DNA of 64,000 bases, taken from contig OZ251239.1 of the NCBI GenBank assembly GCA_965240325.2, positions 372,001 through 436,000 on the forward strand, given 5' to 3'. Positions 40,499 through 51,000 of the stretch are shown here, in pieces. Numbering within the stretch: position 1 is the first letter of the stretch; the number at the start of each line of letters is the position of its first letter. This DNA is from Rebecca billardiae RCC1528 (taxonomy: Eukaryota; Haptophyta). Below the pieces are notes generated by a model. The model saw only the letters and a program-made list of their open reading frames with translations, did no database searches and was not told where the DNA came from. The position numbers and the translations under genes are program-made.

Positions 40499-40753
40499 GC
40501 GCGCACTGCGCAGCCGCATGCGCGGATGATGGTGTAGGCCGAGGCGAGGGGTCCGAGGCGACCATGGTGACCACCGCACCATCATCGGCAGCCGCAGTGG
40601 AACCCGGAACAAGGAAGCTTCGTGAGATTTAGACTGATGTGTAGCACCTACCGACACTGTCATCCAAGCGCAACACGACCCTGGTCGACTGGCATCGCCG
40701 ACGCTGCAGTGTCACGCCGACCCGGAGAGTGGGTTGGAGCGCAACATCGCCCC
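40499..40753. other. 3' flank of the ankyrin gene
   Basis: 255 bp with no gene seen, bounded on the right by the left copy of the 31-bp inverted repeat. Confidence 0.35.
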
Positions 40754-42049
40754 GGGCTTGTCAGACAAACCCACGGGGGACGGCGGAATGTCCGGAAGCG
40801 CAGATCAGCAACCGGACGACCCCCCTTCCTAAGGGAGGGGGGTCGTCCGGTGCGCATCGAATAGGCGTCGCGCGTGCGCGGGCTGCGGACGCCAGCCCCA
40901 ACGGCGGGATGGCGCTCACTGGGCGACGCGAGGGCCCGTCTGCGCCATGCGCCCAGGGCCGCATACGAGCTTGACGGCCGTGCGCGGGCGCCTCGTGGTG
41001 GCAAGAAGACCCGATGGCAGCATTTCCGCCGCCTTGTCCACGCTCTCGTCACCCTTTATGCGCGCAAAGACCTGCTGACTGGCACGCGCGGCTCTAGATT
41101 GGAAGGCCTGCCCGATGAGCATGATGGTCGGCACGCGTGCACCCCTCAGGTACTCAACGGTCGGGTTCTTTCGCTTCTGTGCGAGGGGCCTGAGAGTACT
41201 AGCATCACCGCTGCGCCTTGAGCCATGCTGGCATCAGTCCGAGACCGCACGCATGTGTGACAGCTGACAGGCCAGCGAGTCACCGTGCGGCCCGGCGCCG
41301 CCAATTCAGTCAGTGCTGCTTCTACACGCATAGCCTCGACCAACAACTAGGCTAGCACATCTGTTGCATCTTCTCCCGATACCTTGCGGTCTGCTTCGTC
41401 GCTCATGCCTCGATCGCCCTACCGTGTACGAATGGCGGCGCGGCGGCGCGGCGACCGGCTCGGGACTCACAGCCGTGACCGGCCTTCTTCGTGCAGCAGT
41501 GGACACCTTCCTGCTCCAGATCGGACCACACCACGCCACCAGCGTGGGCGCACACGAGCCTGCAGACGATCGCTCACAGGTCGAGCGCACTGTCTACGGC
41601 CAGCAGGTGCCCGAGAACGCACTCTGCAGCAACATGTGCATTGAGCTGTTCAAACAATATGCTCAACAAGCAACAAAACCGCTCATCTCCGCTGAGTACG
41701 CGCGGGCATCGTCGCGCGCGGGGGCTCGTCGATGCGCCAACACCTAGGCCCATCGGGCAGAGGCCGTGGCTCATCTTAATTGGGCCTCTGGCACACGCGC
41801 GCGCGCGCTCTCGCGCGGCGGGCCGCCTCCTGGACGCATCGCGCGGAAAGTAGCCGGGCCCTGCGCGCGGCGAGGGCGGCGAGGGCGGGCGGGAGCGCGC
41901 GCGATTGAGCCCCATAGGTGTCTTGAGCCGCGCCGACCTCGCGCGCGCACCCGCAGCGGCCGTGGGTGCGCGTCCGAGCGCGCCGCGTGAGGTCGCCATC
42001 GTGCCGTGCGCGCGCGGGGCCGTCCCCCGTGGGTTTGTCTGACAAGCCC
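40754..42049. mobile_element. ~1.3-kb interval bounded by perfect 31-bp terminal inverted repeats
   Basis: GGGCTTGTCAGACAAACCCA and the next 11 bases (40754-40784) occur in perfect inverse at 42019-42049. Between them is 1.23 kb with no transposase-like frame; the longest, 41364-41747 (+), has no recognisable domain. Size, perfect inverted ends and no coding capacity suit a non-autonomous DNA element (MITE-like). I could not find a target-site duplication directly outside the repeats, so the true ends may lie a few bases further out. Confidence 0.5.
40811..40851. repeat. Perfect 15-bp hairpin near the left end of the element
   Basis: ACCGGACGACCCCCC (40811-40825) is mirrored by its complement at 40837-40851, leaving an 11-nt spacer that itself pairs partly (TTCC with GGGA). 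It sits 26 bp inside the left 31-bp terminal repeat, and no matching hairpin lies at the right end. Confidence 0.85.
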
Positions 42050-42257
42050 CGGGCCTGTTCATCATCGGCGTGCCCGCGATGCTAAATCAAATCGTCGCAC
42101 GATATAAAAATCAGAATGATCTAAATCATTGCGCCCCACCCGGACTCATTCGGGCGTGCCGGCTCCTTACCACCAAACCCCCGGCGGCGCCGCGTCCACC
42201 GTTGGCCTGACACGTCAGCCACCTCGCCTCGCCGCGCGACGGCGCGAGGCGGAGGGG
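42050..42257. other. 5' region of the rhomboid gene
   Basis: 208 bp. An AT-rich core at about 42080-42125 lies between GC-rich stretches; no exact promoter word. Confidence 0.3.
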
Positions 42258-43208
42258 ATGGGGCGCGACGCGCTCCTCGCCGCGGCGGTCGTGGGCGTTG
42301 CGCTCTCTACCGTCCCTTCGCACGACGCCTTCGTCACATATCTGCTCTCGTCGCGCTCGCACCCGGCTGGCTGGGCCGGCGCGTGGGCGTCCATGGCGGA
42401 CTCCGCCATGATTCCGTTGCTCGCATCGAGCACGTGGAGGTACGTGCTTCGCACAGGAGTCTACAAGGGACGGCACTTCCTCGGGGCTTTAGGCTGCTGG
42501 GTCCCGCTACCCTCGGTCTCGAGCCCGCTCAGCCTCTGCTCGAGCTGGCTCTGCGCGACGGGTGCTGACGGTGATTCGTGGGGTCCGCACGAGGCAGTCA
42601 TCGCACTCTGCGTCGCTGTGTTTGCCCTGTGGCACGTGTTGCCCGAGGGCTTCATGTGGCGGCACTTCACAGCGTCACCGAGCGGCCTCGCGCAGGGCCG
42701 CGTGTGGACACTGCTGACCGCGAACGTCTCGCACTGCCACCTCGACCACCTTGTCCACAACTGCATTTGCCTGCTCTCTGCGGGTCCCGTGGTCGCCGCT
42801 GGCGTGCCGTGCGCGGCGTTCGCCGAGCTGCTGCTCGCAGCGGCGCTGGCGTCGTCGGTTGCGAGCCTCGCGTGGGCGCACTACCAGCGCCGCCGGGGTG
42901 CCACAAGCCTCGGCGCCTCCGGTCTGTGCCTTGCAGTCAGCACGGCCTCCGCCGTCACGTTTCCGCGTACGCGCTGCATCCTCTACGGGCTCGAGCTCCC
43001 GCCAGCGCACGCGGTGCTGGTTCAGATCGGCCTCGACTGCCTTCTGGCCGCGATGCACGCCGAGGAGCGCGCGCGTGCGTGGGACGCGCGCGATCGAGCT
43101 CGCGAGATCGACGTTGCTGCGCACATTGGCGGTGCGCTGTGTGGCTGGTGGTACGCACGCCATCGGTTCCCAGCCTACCGTCGCTCCATTCCGTTCTTCT
43201 ATGACTGA
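42258..43208 (+). CDS. Rhomboid-family intramembrane serine protease, active-site complete
   Basis: A single exon of 316 residues from the ATG at 42258. There are six to seven hydrophobic helices. The rhomboid signatures are all present: WTLLTANVSHCHLDHLVHN (H159 to N168, the helix-2 HxxxN motif), GASG with the nucleophile S221, and H289 in DVAAHIGGALCGWW. The GASG and AHIGG spacing matches active proteases. Residues 1 to about 60 form an extra hydrophobic N-terminal region, and 95-115 a loop. An N-terminal helix added to a six-helix core is the arrangement seen in PARL-type mitochondrial rhomboids, but I cannot decide between mitochondrion, plastid and secretory membranes. No EF-hand or UBA domain is present. 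Confidence 0.88.
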   Translation: MGRDALLAAAVVGVALSTVPSHDAFVTYLLSSRSHPAGWAGAWASMADSAMIPLLASSTWRYVLRTGVYKGRHFLGALGCWVPLPSVSSPLSLCSSWLCATGADGDSWGPHEAVIALCVAVFALWHVLPEGFMWRHFTASPSGLAQGRVWTLLTANVSHCHLDHLVHNCICLLSAGPVVAAGVPCAAFAELLLAAALASSVASLAWAHYQRRRGATSLGASGLCLAVSTASAVTFPRTRCILYGLELPPAHAVLVQIGLDCLLAAMHAEERARAWDARDRAREIDVAAHIGGALCGWWYARHRFPAYRRSIPFFYD

Positions 43209-44140
43209 ATAATTCCGATCGAGTCGCGCTGCTCAAGTATTGCGCTTGCCCTATATTATTATCGTCGTCGTCATCACATGACACCCTCGGGCCAGATGCA
43301 GCACGCGATGATGACGATATGTGTGTCACGGATATCGGATGATGAATGACAGATGAGACGGAGCCAGAGAGAGAGATCGAGAGAGACTAGAGAGAGATCG
43401 AGAGAGATCGAGAGAGAGATCGAGAGAGAGATCGAGAGAGAGATCGAGAGAGAGATCGAGAGAGAGAGAGAGAGATTACTCAAAATTAAGTCGTCATCAA
43501 TAAATAGTTTAAAAGATCGGATCGGCCCGCGGCGCCAATTATTTTAATGATGACTGCGCCGAATAGCTAGCTACTGATGAGTTACCGACTCGGATGATGT
43601 CGATCTCAAACGACGACCGATCATCCATGCACCAGCTGCTGACCAAGTACGGGGGACGGCCTTGCCGCGACTGGCACCCGAACTAATCAACATGCTTACC
43701 CGCCTTTGCATTAGTAGTGGTACCCTGAATGCGGCTTCCTGGCCGGGGCCTGACGCCGTCGACGACGACAACCGAACATCCACCATGGCGACCAACATAT
43801 CAACGTGCTCACACCACTGCCACTGCTGCAAGCTTCGACCAGTACTGTACCACCGTAACCACGACAGACGAATCAGGAGAGCTGCGCCTGCTCGCTCGTG
43901 CCTGTGTCTTTAAATCATAGACGATTTTTTAAATAGTCAGTAGTAGTCGAGTGACGAGTCCGAAACAAGCAGGCGGTAATCAGCAATGGGACAGGGGGAC
44001 TCGGCGGCCGAGTCGGCTGTGGGCGTGAGTGGCACGGCCGGTGGACATGTTCGTGGACAGCACGTGTCAGAAGTGTATCCGCCGTAGCTTTGTCGGAACC
44101 GTGCGTCTGCGTGCGTCGACCGCTGGTGCAGCCGCGTGGA
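43209..44140. other. Intergenic with a GAGAGAGATC minisatellite
   Basis: No gene seen. 43367-43475 is a purine-rich tandem array built from GAGAGAGATC, about nine to ten units with drift. The rest is AT-richer than most of the window. Short frames such as 43662-43913 show no domain. Confidence 0.55.
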
Positions 44141-44476
44141 TCATTCGCTGCACGGGTTCAAGTGGAGCGCGTGCTGCTCGGAGATCCAGTCGGCCAATGT
44201 GGACGAGCCGTAGCCGTAGCCCAAGGGAAGCTCGACGTAGTCGAGTGTTTGGGCCAAGGGCGGCTCACCCCACGCTGGTACAAAGTGCTGGTTCTCGTGC
44301 GCCACGTCGTAGTGGATCTTGTCGGTCAGCCAGGTTGCGAGCGTGGACGACCCATTGCCGTAGCCGCCGGGGAGTGGGACGAGATCCCTCGTCTGCCTAT
44401 ACGGAAAGTCGTCATCGTCCAGCCATGCTTGTGGGAAGCATGCCGTCATGTCGTGGTGATGGCCGTGGCGCGGCAT
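44141..44476 (-). CDS. Small protein with an internal tandem motif (orphan)
   Basis: A 111-residue frame from the ATG at 44476 to a stop at 44141; it is open further upstream without an ATG. A ~38-residue unit occurs twice: DLVPLPGGYGNGSSTLATWL (about 37-56) and DYVELPLGYGYGSSTLADWI (about 81-100), each followed by T/S-D/E and a His-containing stretch. The strong Gly/Tyr/Ser/Trp conservation between units, and substitutions such as L-I and T-S, suggest selection on protein. No known domain recognised. His-rich start MPRHGHHHD. Confidence 0.5.
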   Translation of the reverse strand: MPRHGHHHDMTACFPQAWLDDDDFPYRQTRDLVPLPGGYGNGSSTLATWLTDKIHYDVAHENQHFVPAWGEPPLAQTLDYVELPLGYGYGSSTLADWISEQHALHLNPCSE

Positions 44477-44831
44477 TGTTGCGGACGCTGAGAGGGAGCC
44501 GAGCAACCGATCTACAGATCCGCGATCGACACCGGAAGTTGCGAAGTTGCGATGGCCGGTGGCAAATCCCGGCGGTGAGAATCGGGATGAGGATTCAGGA
44601 TTATTTTGTCCGGACTGCCACTGACTGTTCGATTCCGCCGCACGCACGACACTGTTTTGGAGTTTTGTGGCGGTGTCTTTGTGCAGTGTTGGATGGCGTC
44701 AATCACGCCTTAACCAAGTGTGCACGTTAAAACATAGTAAACTGTAGTCTTGAGCCGAAAGTGCTAGCTGCAGATGTTTGCGATGAGGTCGTCTGCATGC
44801 GCGAGGGCCGAGCGGCGTCACCGGTGACCAG
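44477..44831. other. Intergenic; SINE-tail-like sequence
   Basis: About 44680-44745 resembles the tail of the SINE-like element at 22424: GGATGGCG, then a CCTTA word, GTGCACGTTAAAAC and TAAACTGTAGT. No A or B box is seen upstream, so it would be a truncated copy. Confidence 0.4.
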
Positions 44832-46205
44832 TCAGCAATCAGGCCAGGCAAGCAAGTGGTCACACTCTGACTCGAAGCTTGCTAGGCCCTCCAGCCCCAG
44901 CGGCCATGCCGCTGCCGGCGACTCGTGGCCGACGACTGCGACTGTCCCGACGCGCTCGCAGTTGCTGGGCACTGAAGCAGGTGGCATGCACGGCGTGCGA
45001 TGCCGGCCACCCGCCTCGACTGACGCGCGCATCTTGAGTGCGAGCGTCCAGTCGTCGGCCGTCGCGCGCGCGTTCGCGAGCCGGCCGAGCGACTCGAGGG
45101 GCAGAGCTCCACCGGCGAGTGCGAGCGGCTGCAGCGCGCACTCGGCCGCGTGCGCCGACAGCAGCGCGTCCTCGATCTCCGCCAGCTCATCGCTCGCGAG
45201 CGCCTGGTTCAGCCGGCGGGCCACCGTGTCCGCAGCCGCGCACATCGCCATCAGGTGCGTCAGCTGCGCCCGATCCTGCGCGCTGGCGCCGTTGGCCGCG
45301 GGCGACGAGAATGCGGACTGGCCATCGGGCGCCAGCTCGACGGCGGTGGCAGCGGACGGCCAGACGGGCCAGTGCGCATCTGGCAGGTCCAACGCGTCCT
45401 CGAGCACGTCCTCGATGGCGCGGCGTGCCGAGTAGCCACCGCTCGTGCCGCCTTGGAGCGCGGCCTGCAGCGAGCAGGCCAGTGACTGTGCAACCCGCAT
45501 GTGGCGCGAGGGCGCCGAGGGCTCGCCATGCGCGTGCGGCTGCGCGAGTGCCTCGAGCCAGAGGCGGCCGTACTCGTCGTACGCGTTGATGGCTGCGCTG
45601 AGCGCGGCCACGCGCGTGTGCTCCTTCCGGACCAGCGCCGTCAGCTCGCGGCCCTGCAGGCGCGACGCGCTGCGCACGAGGCCGCGAAATCGCTTGTACG
45701 GCGTGAGCGCCGGGCTGCCGTGCACACGCGCGGCGTGAGCAGGCGTCGCGAGCTCGGGGACTTGGACGCTAGCGTCGAGGAGTGGTGCCGTTGGCTGCGC
45801 GCTCGCGCGCGCTTGGGCGCTTGAGCCGTCGTCCGAGAGCGTCGCCGCAGATGCAGGCTCGCACTGCTCGTCGATTGAGCTCGGCATGCACTCCGTTACG
45901 GCAAGGGGCTCGGCCACGGCGAGAAGCGCCACCGCGGACGCTGGTATCGCCAACGGCATCTGCTCGTAAGCGTGCCAGTACTCCGCTTGCAGCCGTAGGT
46001 CGTGCTCGACCTTGGCCGCGCATGGCGCTGCCACGATCGCTCGGACCGGAGCCGTGCGCGCGGACGTTGGCAGGCTTGCGCGTGTCCGATCGAGCGCGTG
46101 GCGCGTGCCAGCCTCGCGCTGCGCACGCATCATCGTAGGTTCAGAAGGCGAAGCGCCATCCGACTCGGGGCGGAGCGTCGGCGCCGAGCTGCCGGGCCGC
46201 GACAT
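44832..46205 (-). CDS. Large helical orphan
   Basis: A 457-residue single exon from the ATG at 46205 (the frame is open upstream from a TTG). Residues about 60-100 (RLQAEYWHAYEQMPLAI) and about 190-250 (PYKRFRGLVRSASRLQGREL then ALVRKEHTRVAALSAAINAY) look like helices of a folded protein. About 255-400 is Ala-rich helical (AEIEDALLSAHAAECALQPL). No domain recognised. It is read on the minus strand with its start just downstream of the dispersed repeat at 46371. Confidence 0.5.
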   Translation of the reverse strand: MSRPGSSAPTLRPESDGASPSEPTMMRAQREAGTRHALDRTRASLPTSARTAPVRAIVAAPCAAKVEHDLRLQAEYWHAYEQMPLAIPASAVALLAVAEPLAVTECMPSSIDEQCEPASAATLSDDGSSAQARASAQPTAPLLDASVQVPELATPAHAARVHGSPALTPYKRFRGLVRSASRLQGRELTALVRKEHTRVAALSAAINAYDEYGRLWLEALAQPHAHGEPSAPSRHMRVAQSLACSLQAALQGGTSGGYSARRAIEDVLEDALDLPDAHWPVWPSAATAVELAPDGQSAFSSPAANGASAQDRAQLTHLMAMCAAADTVARRLNQALASDELAEIEDALLSAHAAECALQPLALAGGALPLESLGRLANARATADDWTLALKMRASVEAGGRHRTPCMPPASVPSNCERVGTVAVVGHESPAAAWPLGLEGLASFESECDHLLAWPDC

Positions 46206-46477
46206 GAGCGCGCGTCGTCGAGATCGAGCCGACGTCCGCCTGCCGCACGATCGGAGCTTGCCTTGCTTGCTCAGGCGGGCCAACGATCGACAGTCTTTGC
46301 GCCATCCCGGACCGCAGACTACGGCAGGCCGGACATTCGCGCAAAAAAAGGAAAAAGCAAAAATGAAAAAACAAACTCTTCGCCAGAGTCATCCTCACCG
46401 CGATTCATCAGATTGTTGTCGGCAAATGAGACGAAACTGCGCTGTGGGTGAAAGCGTTCGGCACGGACGCAAGGGGC
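46206..46477. other. Gap containing one copy of a dispersed ~70-bp repeat
   Basis: About 46371-46442 matches 53451-53530 in the same orientation: CTTCGCCAGA, CCTCACCGCGATTCA and GTCGGCAAATGAGACGA in order. The repeat starts just after an A-rich run (AAAAAAGGAAAAAGC). Both copies lie near the 3' end of a minus-strand gene. Confidence 0.6.
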
Positions 46478-47941
46478 TTAGAGGCCGCTCGTGCTCGGCG
46501 CGGCCGTCACGTTGCACGGCTTCAGCACCCATTCACGCAATGTCGCCTCCGCGCGCGTCCTGGGCTTGTGCGTGGGCTGAGACTCCGGGCCGGAGCTGGG
46601 CGCCTCGGCTGCAGGCGCGGCCGGAGAGCCGTCGTCGAGGGTCGGCGGGTAGCCCACGTCCGCGCACGACGGCGCGGGCCCCGTGTTGCTCTTACAGAGC
46701 CGCGAAGCCGTCTGCCGCAAGTGGGTCACGACTTGGGACGCGCCGATCGGCGTAGGCTGCGGCTGCGGCTGCGATCGCGCGCGCACAGCCTTCGCCTCGG
46801 CAGTCGCCAGCATGGCCGCTGCTGACGGCGAGCCGTCGTCGTTCGTGCCGTTGGTCGGCTTCTGCCTGGCGATGTCGGCGAGCGCGCCGACATACGCCGC
46901 GCGGCTCGTGCCCAGCGGCACGAAGCACCCGTCTCCCTTCGCCGCCTCGAGCAGCCGAGCGTCCAGGACGGCATTCGCTGCCCGGTAGAATGTGTAGTCA
47001 TCCGCCAGCGCCTCGCGAGCGAGCGCGCGCGCGGCTTCGGGGTCGCGCGCGCGCTCCTCCTGGTTGCGGCGGAGCCACTCGGCGAGCTCGCCACCCTTCT
47101 TCCGCCGCTTGTGCGCCCAGCCCCTCACGATCCCCGTGAAGGGCGCCCCCATCCTGTGCTGCAGCAGCGCGAGCGACTCGGCCATGCGCTCGAACACGCC
47201 GACAAAGACGTGAGGCGCGCTCAGCTGCTCTGTGACCCACGCCGAGCCGACGGCCGCGCCGCTGAGGCGCGGCGTGTACGACTCGGGGAGGATGAACTCG
47301 ACCTGCAGGTGGCACGCGTTGCCCCACGCCAGGTCCTTCTGCGTGCGCCGCTTCGCCGCGCACGGCAAGAAGTCGCGCCAGAAGCTTGGGAATAATTTCC
47401 GGTACGAGCTGAAATAGGAGCAGCGCGAGAGCGCCCAGCTCTCGGGCTCGCGCACGAGCGCAAACATGACGAAGCGGCAGCGCGGCCAGGCGCGCGCGAC
47501 GCGCGGCAGCTCGAGCAGCATCTCCCTGTACGCGTACGTCGTCGTGTGGTCCTCGGCGAAGCTGAGCGGGAACGAAGGGCCGTTCTGACTCGCGTTCGAG
47601 ACGAGCAGCGAGTGGAGCCAGCTGGTGGGCAGAGCGGCGGGCCCGGCCGGCACGCGGCCGAGCGCGCGGAGCCGCGAGCCCGAGACGTAGCCCTTCACTA
47701 GACGCCATCCGCAGTGCCTCGCCATCCCGGCGCCCATGTACTGCCGGATGCTCGTGCCAGCGGTCTTTGGGTTGTGCCGGAAGAGCAGAAGGCCACACCG
47801 AGCCGCGCGCGCGGCGTAGTCGTGCGCGCAACGCGGCAGCGGCGACTCGGTGGGCGCGGCCGTGCTGGGGCGTGCGAGGTGCGACAGGAGGAGCAGCACC
47901 GGCGCGAGTCTCAAAGGCGCAGTCCACCGTGATGATGCCAT
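46478..47941 (-). CDS. Golgi-type carbohydrate sulfotransferase
   Basis: A 487-residue single exon from the ATG at 47941. Residues 10-22 (LRLAPVLLLLSHL) form a signal anchor or signal peptide. The PAPS-binding loops are present: 5'-PSB HNPKTAGTS (residues 56-64, K59 catalytic lysine) and 3'-PB ALVREPESWALS (161-172, R164 and S172). This order is that of the Sulfotransfer_2-type Golgi enzymes that transfer sulfate from PAPS to polysaccharide hydroxyls. Several Cys residues (C38, C49, C155, C174) could form lumenal disulfides. From about 370 the C-terminus is Pro/Ala/Gln-rich, then ends in EWVLKPCNVTAA. Acceptor sugar unknown. The gene's start is only 88 bp from the 1.9-kb tandem repeat. Confidence 0.82.
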   Translation of the reverse strand: MASSRWTAPLRLAPVLLLLSHLARPSTAAPTESPLPRCAHDYAARAARCGLLLFRHNPKTAGTSIRQYMGAGMARHCGWRLVKGYVSGSRLRALGRVPAGPAALPTSWLHSLLVSNASQNGPSFPLSFAEDHTTTYAYREMLLELPRVARAWPRCRFVMFALVREPESWALSRCSYFSSYRKLFPSFWRDFLPCAAKRRTQKDLAWGNACHLQVEFILPESYTPRLSGAAVGSAWVTEQLSAPHVFVGVFERMAESLALLQHRMGAPFTGIVRGWAHKRRKKGGELAEWLRRNQEERARDPEAARALAREALADDYTFYRAANAVLDARLLEAAKGDGCFVPLGTSRAAYVGALADIARQKPTNGTNDDGSPSAAAMLATAEAKAVRARSQPQPQPTPIGASQVVTHLRQTASRLCKSNTGPAPSCADVGYPPTLDDGSPAAPAAEAPSSGPESQPTHKPRTRAEATLREWVLKPCNVTAAPSTSGL

Positions 47942-48028
47942 CGCCCGCGGTCGAGCTCGGCGCAACAGGGGCGTTGCGCCAGCTGGACAAACGCCTTCCG
48001 GTCTTTTCAGATCGGCGCTTTTCAATAA

Positions 48029-51000
48029 AATAACCGTAAAGAAGATATGGTCCGCGGCCGTCCGGCCGTGCTGCGCAAACGATGTCCTCGCCAGCACTCA
48101 GCAGCGCTCCCTCTGTCCATCCAGCGCCGTGACCATCCCGCAAGGTTCCGCCTCACCTTCTAGACGACGATCTCTGGTTCCAGCATAGGAGATAGTCGAG
48201 GTCGGAGGTGTGGCCCATGCGAGTGACGGAGTGACCAGCCCGCAGCCGGCGAGTCCTCGCCTGCGGTGTGGCGCCACCTGTGCAGCACGACTTGGTTCCG
48301 GCATAGCTTCCCCCTGGCTGTGCTCGTGCTGGCTAACCTCGGACTGACGCGCATCAATGGGCTGTGACGTCTGACACGATCCGCGGTAAACTACAGGAAT
48401 CTTACGAACGCGCCCTGGTGCCGGCCAGGCGCCGCAGACGCAGTGCGAGCGAGCCAACCGCGCCGTGACGCCGGCGCCGTGCACTGGCCGGTTGGCCCAC
48501 AAGTGGCCATACGGCGAGACGTCACCAGACACCTGTCGCACGAGTCGCACGTGAATTAACGTGGTGCGCTCCCTCCGCCTCCCTGCCGATTCAGACTTGA
48601 TGCCCGCCGCCACACCTGACACACACCAGCTCACTACCCCAAGGCCCAGATGTGAGAGGTAAAATGGAGTCTGGGCTGCCGGCCGGAGCCCATCAAGCAG
48701 ACACGCCTGCGGCTGCTGCAGCCGCAACGTGCTGGCGATGAGACAGGGGACCAAGACCACCCCGTCCGCACCAAGCCATCCGCGATTGTGGTCATCCAGC
48801 CGCCCGAGGAGCGAGCCTCGCTCACCTGGCAGCACATGCCGCACAACAGTGGCGCAGCTGCCAAGGGCAAGGCAAAGCGGAAGGACGCAATCGTGCGGCC
48901 AGCGTCGCAGCGGGCATCCATCCAACCCACACGGGAGGCCCGCAGCCGCCTAGCAGCCCAGCCCAGCCCGTCACGGAGAGTCACAGCACTGGCTCTCGTG
49001 CAGCATCCGCACCCTGCGAGCACGGAGAGTTCAGGACGCAACGCAGGGCGGCGCGCGCGCGGCAGACGAGCCGGGCCGTCACCGCCCGCCTCCACAAGCC
49101 GCCCCCGCGCGCGCGGCGCGCACCATCCGCCCCAGTGGTAGCGCGCAGCGGCGCGCGCCGCGACCCTGGTCGAACCGGGACGCACTGCTCACGCCGTGGC
49201 GCGGCGCGACGGGCGCGGCGCGGCGAGGTCGCATGTGCTTCCCCCGGGGGCCTGAGCGTACTGGCTGAGGCCCCCACGCGCGGCGGACTCCGCGCGCGCC
49301 CCGCCTGATGTGCGCGCGGCGCGCGGCCACAGCGCGCGGCGGGCTTCCATGGGCCGGTGCCGGTCCGTATTCGGTCTCGTCAGCACCGTGCTCGGTCTCG
49401 TCAAGCGTTACTGTACGGCCCCCAGGCGGCCCCCTTTAGCGCGGTCCTCGACAGCGAGGCCAACCATCGACGCTTGGAAGCCTACGGCCGCGCCAAACGA
49501 CGGCGCCGAGCGGGCGCGCGCGCGCGGCACGAGAGGTAGACTCCCGTAGCGTGCCTCCACACCCCGCCCGCGCCAGCGCACCCGCTCCCGGCTCTCTTTC
49601 CGCTCCGCGGCGGCGCGCGGCACCCGAGCCGCACTGAACGCGTGCACGGCGCACGCCGTGGCGCGGCGCGACGGGCGCGGCGCGGCGCGCTCGGAGTGAA
49701 ATCGCCCGGGGCTCCGAGCGTACGGGCCGACGCGCCCGCGCGCGGCGCGCTCCGCCCGCGCCCCGCCAAATGCGCGTGTTATCACGAGGCGCGGGTCGCC
49801 ACCCTTACGCGCGGCGGCGCGGCCGTCGCGAGGGGTCCCCGCACTTGGCGGCGACGAGAAGCGTCCGGACTCTCCTTGATGTTGCACAAAGCCGCGGGGG
49901 CGGCACGGTTAAATCCGGGCGTGCCCCCCCCGCGGAATAACCGTAAAGAAGATATGGTCCGCGGCCGTCCGGCCGTGCTGCGCAAACGATGTCCTCGCCA
50001 GCACTCAGCAGCGCTCCCTCTGTCCATCCAGCGCCGTGACCATCCCGCAAGGTTCCGCCTCACCTTCTAGACGACGATCTCTGGTTCCAGCATAGGAGAT
50101 AGTCGAGGTCGGAGGTGTGGCCCATGCGAGTGACGGAGTGACCAGCCCGCAGCCGGCGAGTCCTCGCCTGCGGTGTGGCGCCACCTGTGCAGCACGACTT
50201 GGTTCCGGCATAGCTTCCCCCTGGCTGTGCTCGTGCTGGCTAACCTCGGACTGACGCGCATCAATGGGCTGTGACGTCTGACACGATCCGCGGTAAACTA
50301 CAGGAATCTTACGAACGCGCCCTGGTGCCGGCCAGGCGCCGCAGACGCAGTGCGAGCGAGCCAACCGCGCCGTGCACTGGCCGGTTGGCCCACAAGTGGC
50401 CATACGGCGAGACGTCACCAGGCACCTGTCGCACGAGTCGCACGTGAATTAACGTGGTGCGCTCCCTCCGCCTCCCTGCCGATTCAAGCTTGATGCCCGG
50501 CGTCACACCTGACACCAGCTCACTGCCCCAAGGCCCAGATGTGAGAGGTTAAATGGAGTCTGGGCTGCCGGCCGGAGCCCATCAAGCAGACACGCCTGCG
50601 GCTGCTGCAGCCGCAACGTGCTGGCGATGAGACAGGGGACCAAGACCACCCCGTCCGCACCAAGCCATCCGCGATTGTGGTCATCCAGCCGCCCGAGGAG
50701 CGAGCCTCGCTCACCTGGCAGCACATGCCGCACAACGGTGGCGCAGCTGCCAAGGGCAAGGCAAAGCGGAAGGACGCAATCGTGCGGCCAGCGTCGCAGC
50801 GGGCATCCATCCAACCCACACGGGAGGCCCGCAGCCGCCTAGCAGCCCAGCCCAGCCCGTCACGGAGAGTCACAGCACTGGCTCTCGTGCAGCACCCGCA
50901 CCCTGCGAGCACGGAGAGTTCAGGACGCAACGCAGGGCGGCGCGCGCGCGGCAGACGAGCCGGGCCGTCACCGCCCGCCTCCACAAGCCGCCCCCGCGCG

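Noticed and set aside
41364-41747. Transposase or other gene inside the 31-bp inverted-repeat interval
   Set aside because: 127 residues with no DDE, HTH or zinc-finger pattern; not supportable as a gene.
48098-48925. 275-residue minus-strand frame in the tandem unit
   Set aside because: The second copy breaks the frame by indels (14 bp and others), and the sequence has no domain; coding pressure would have kept the frame.
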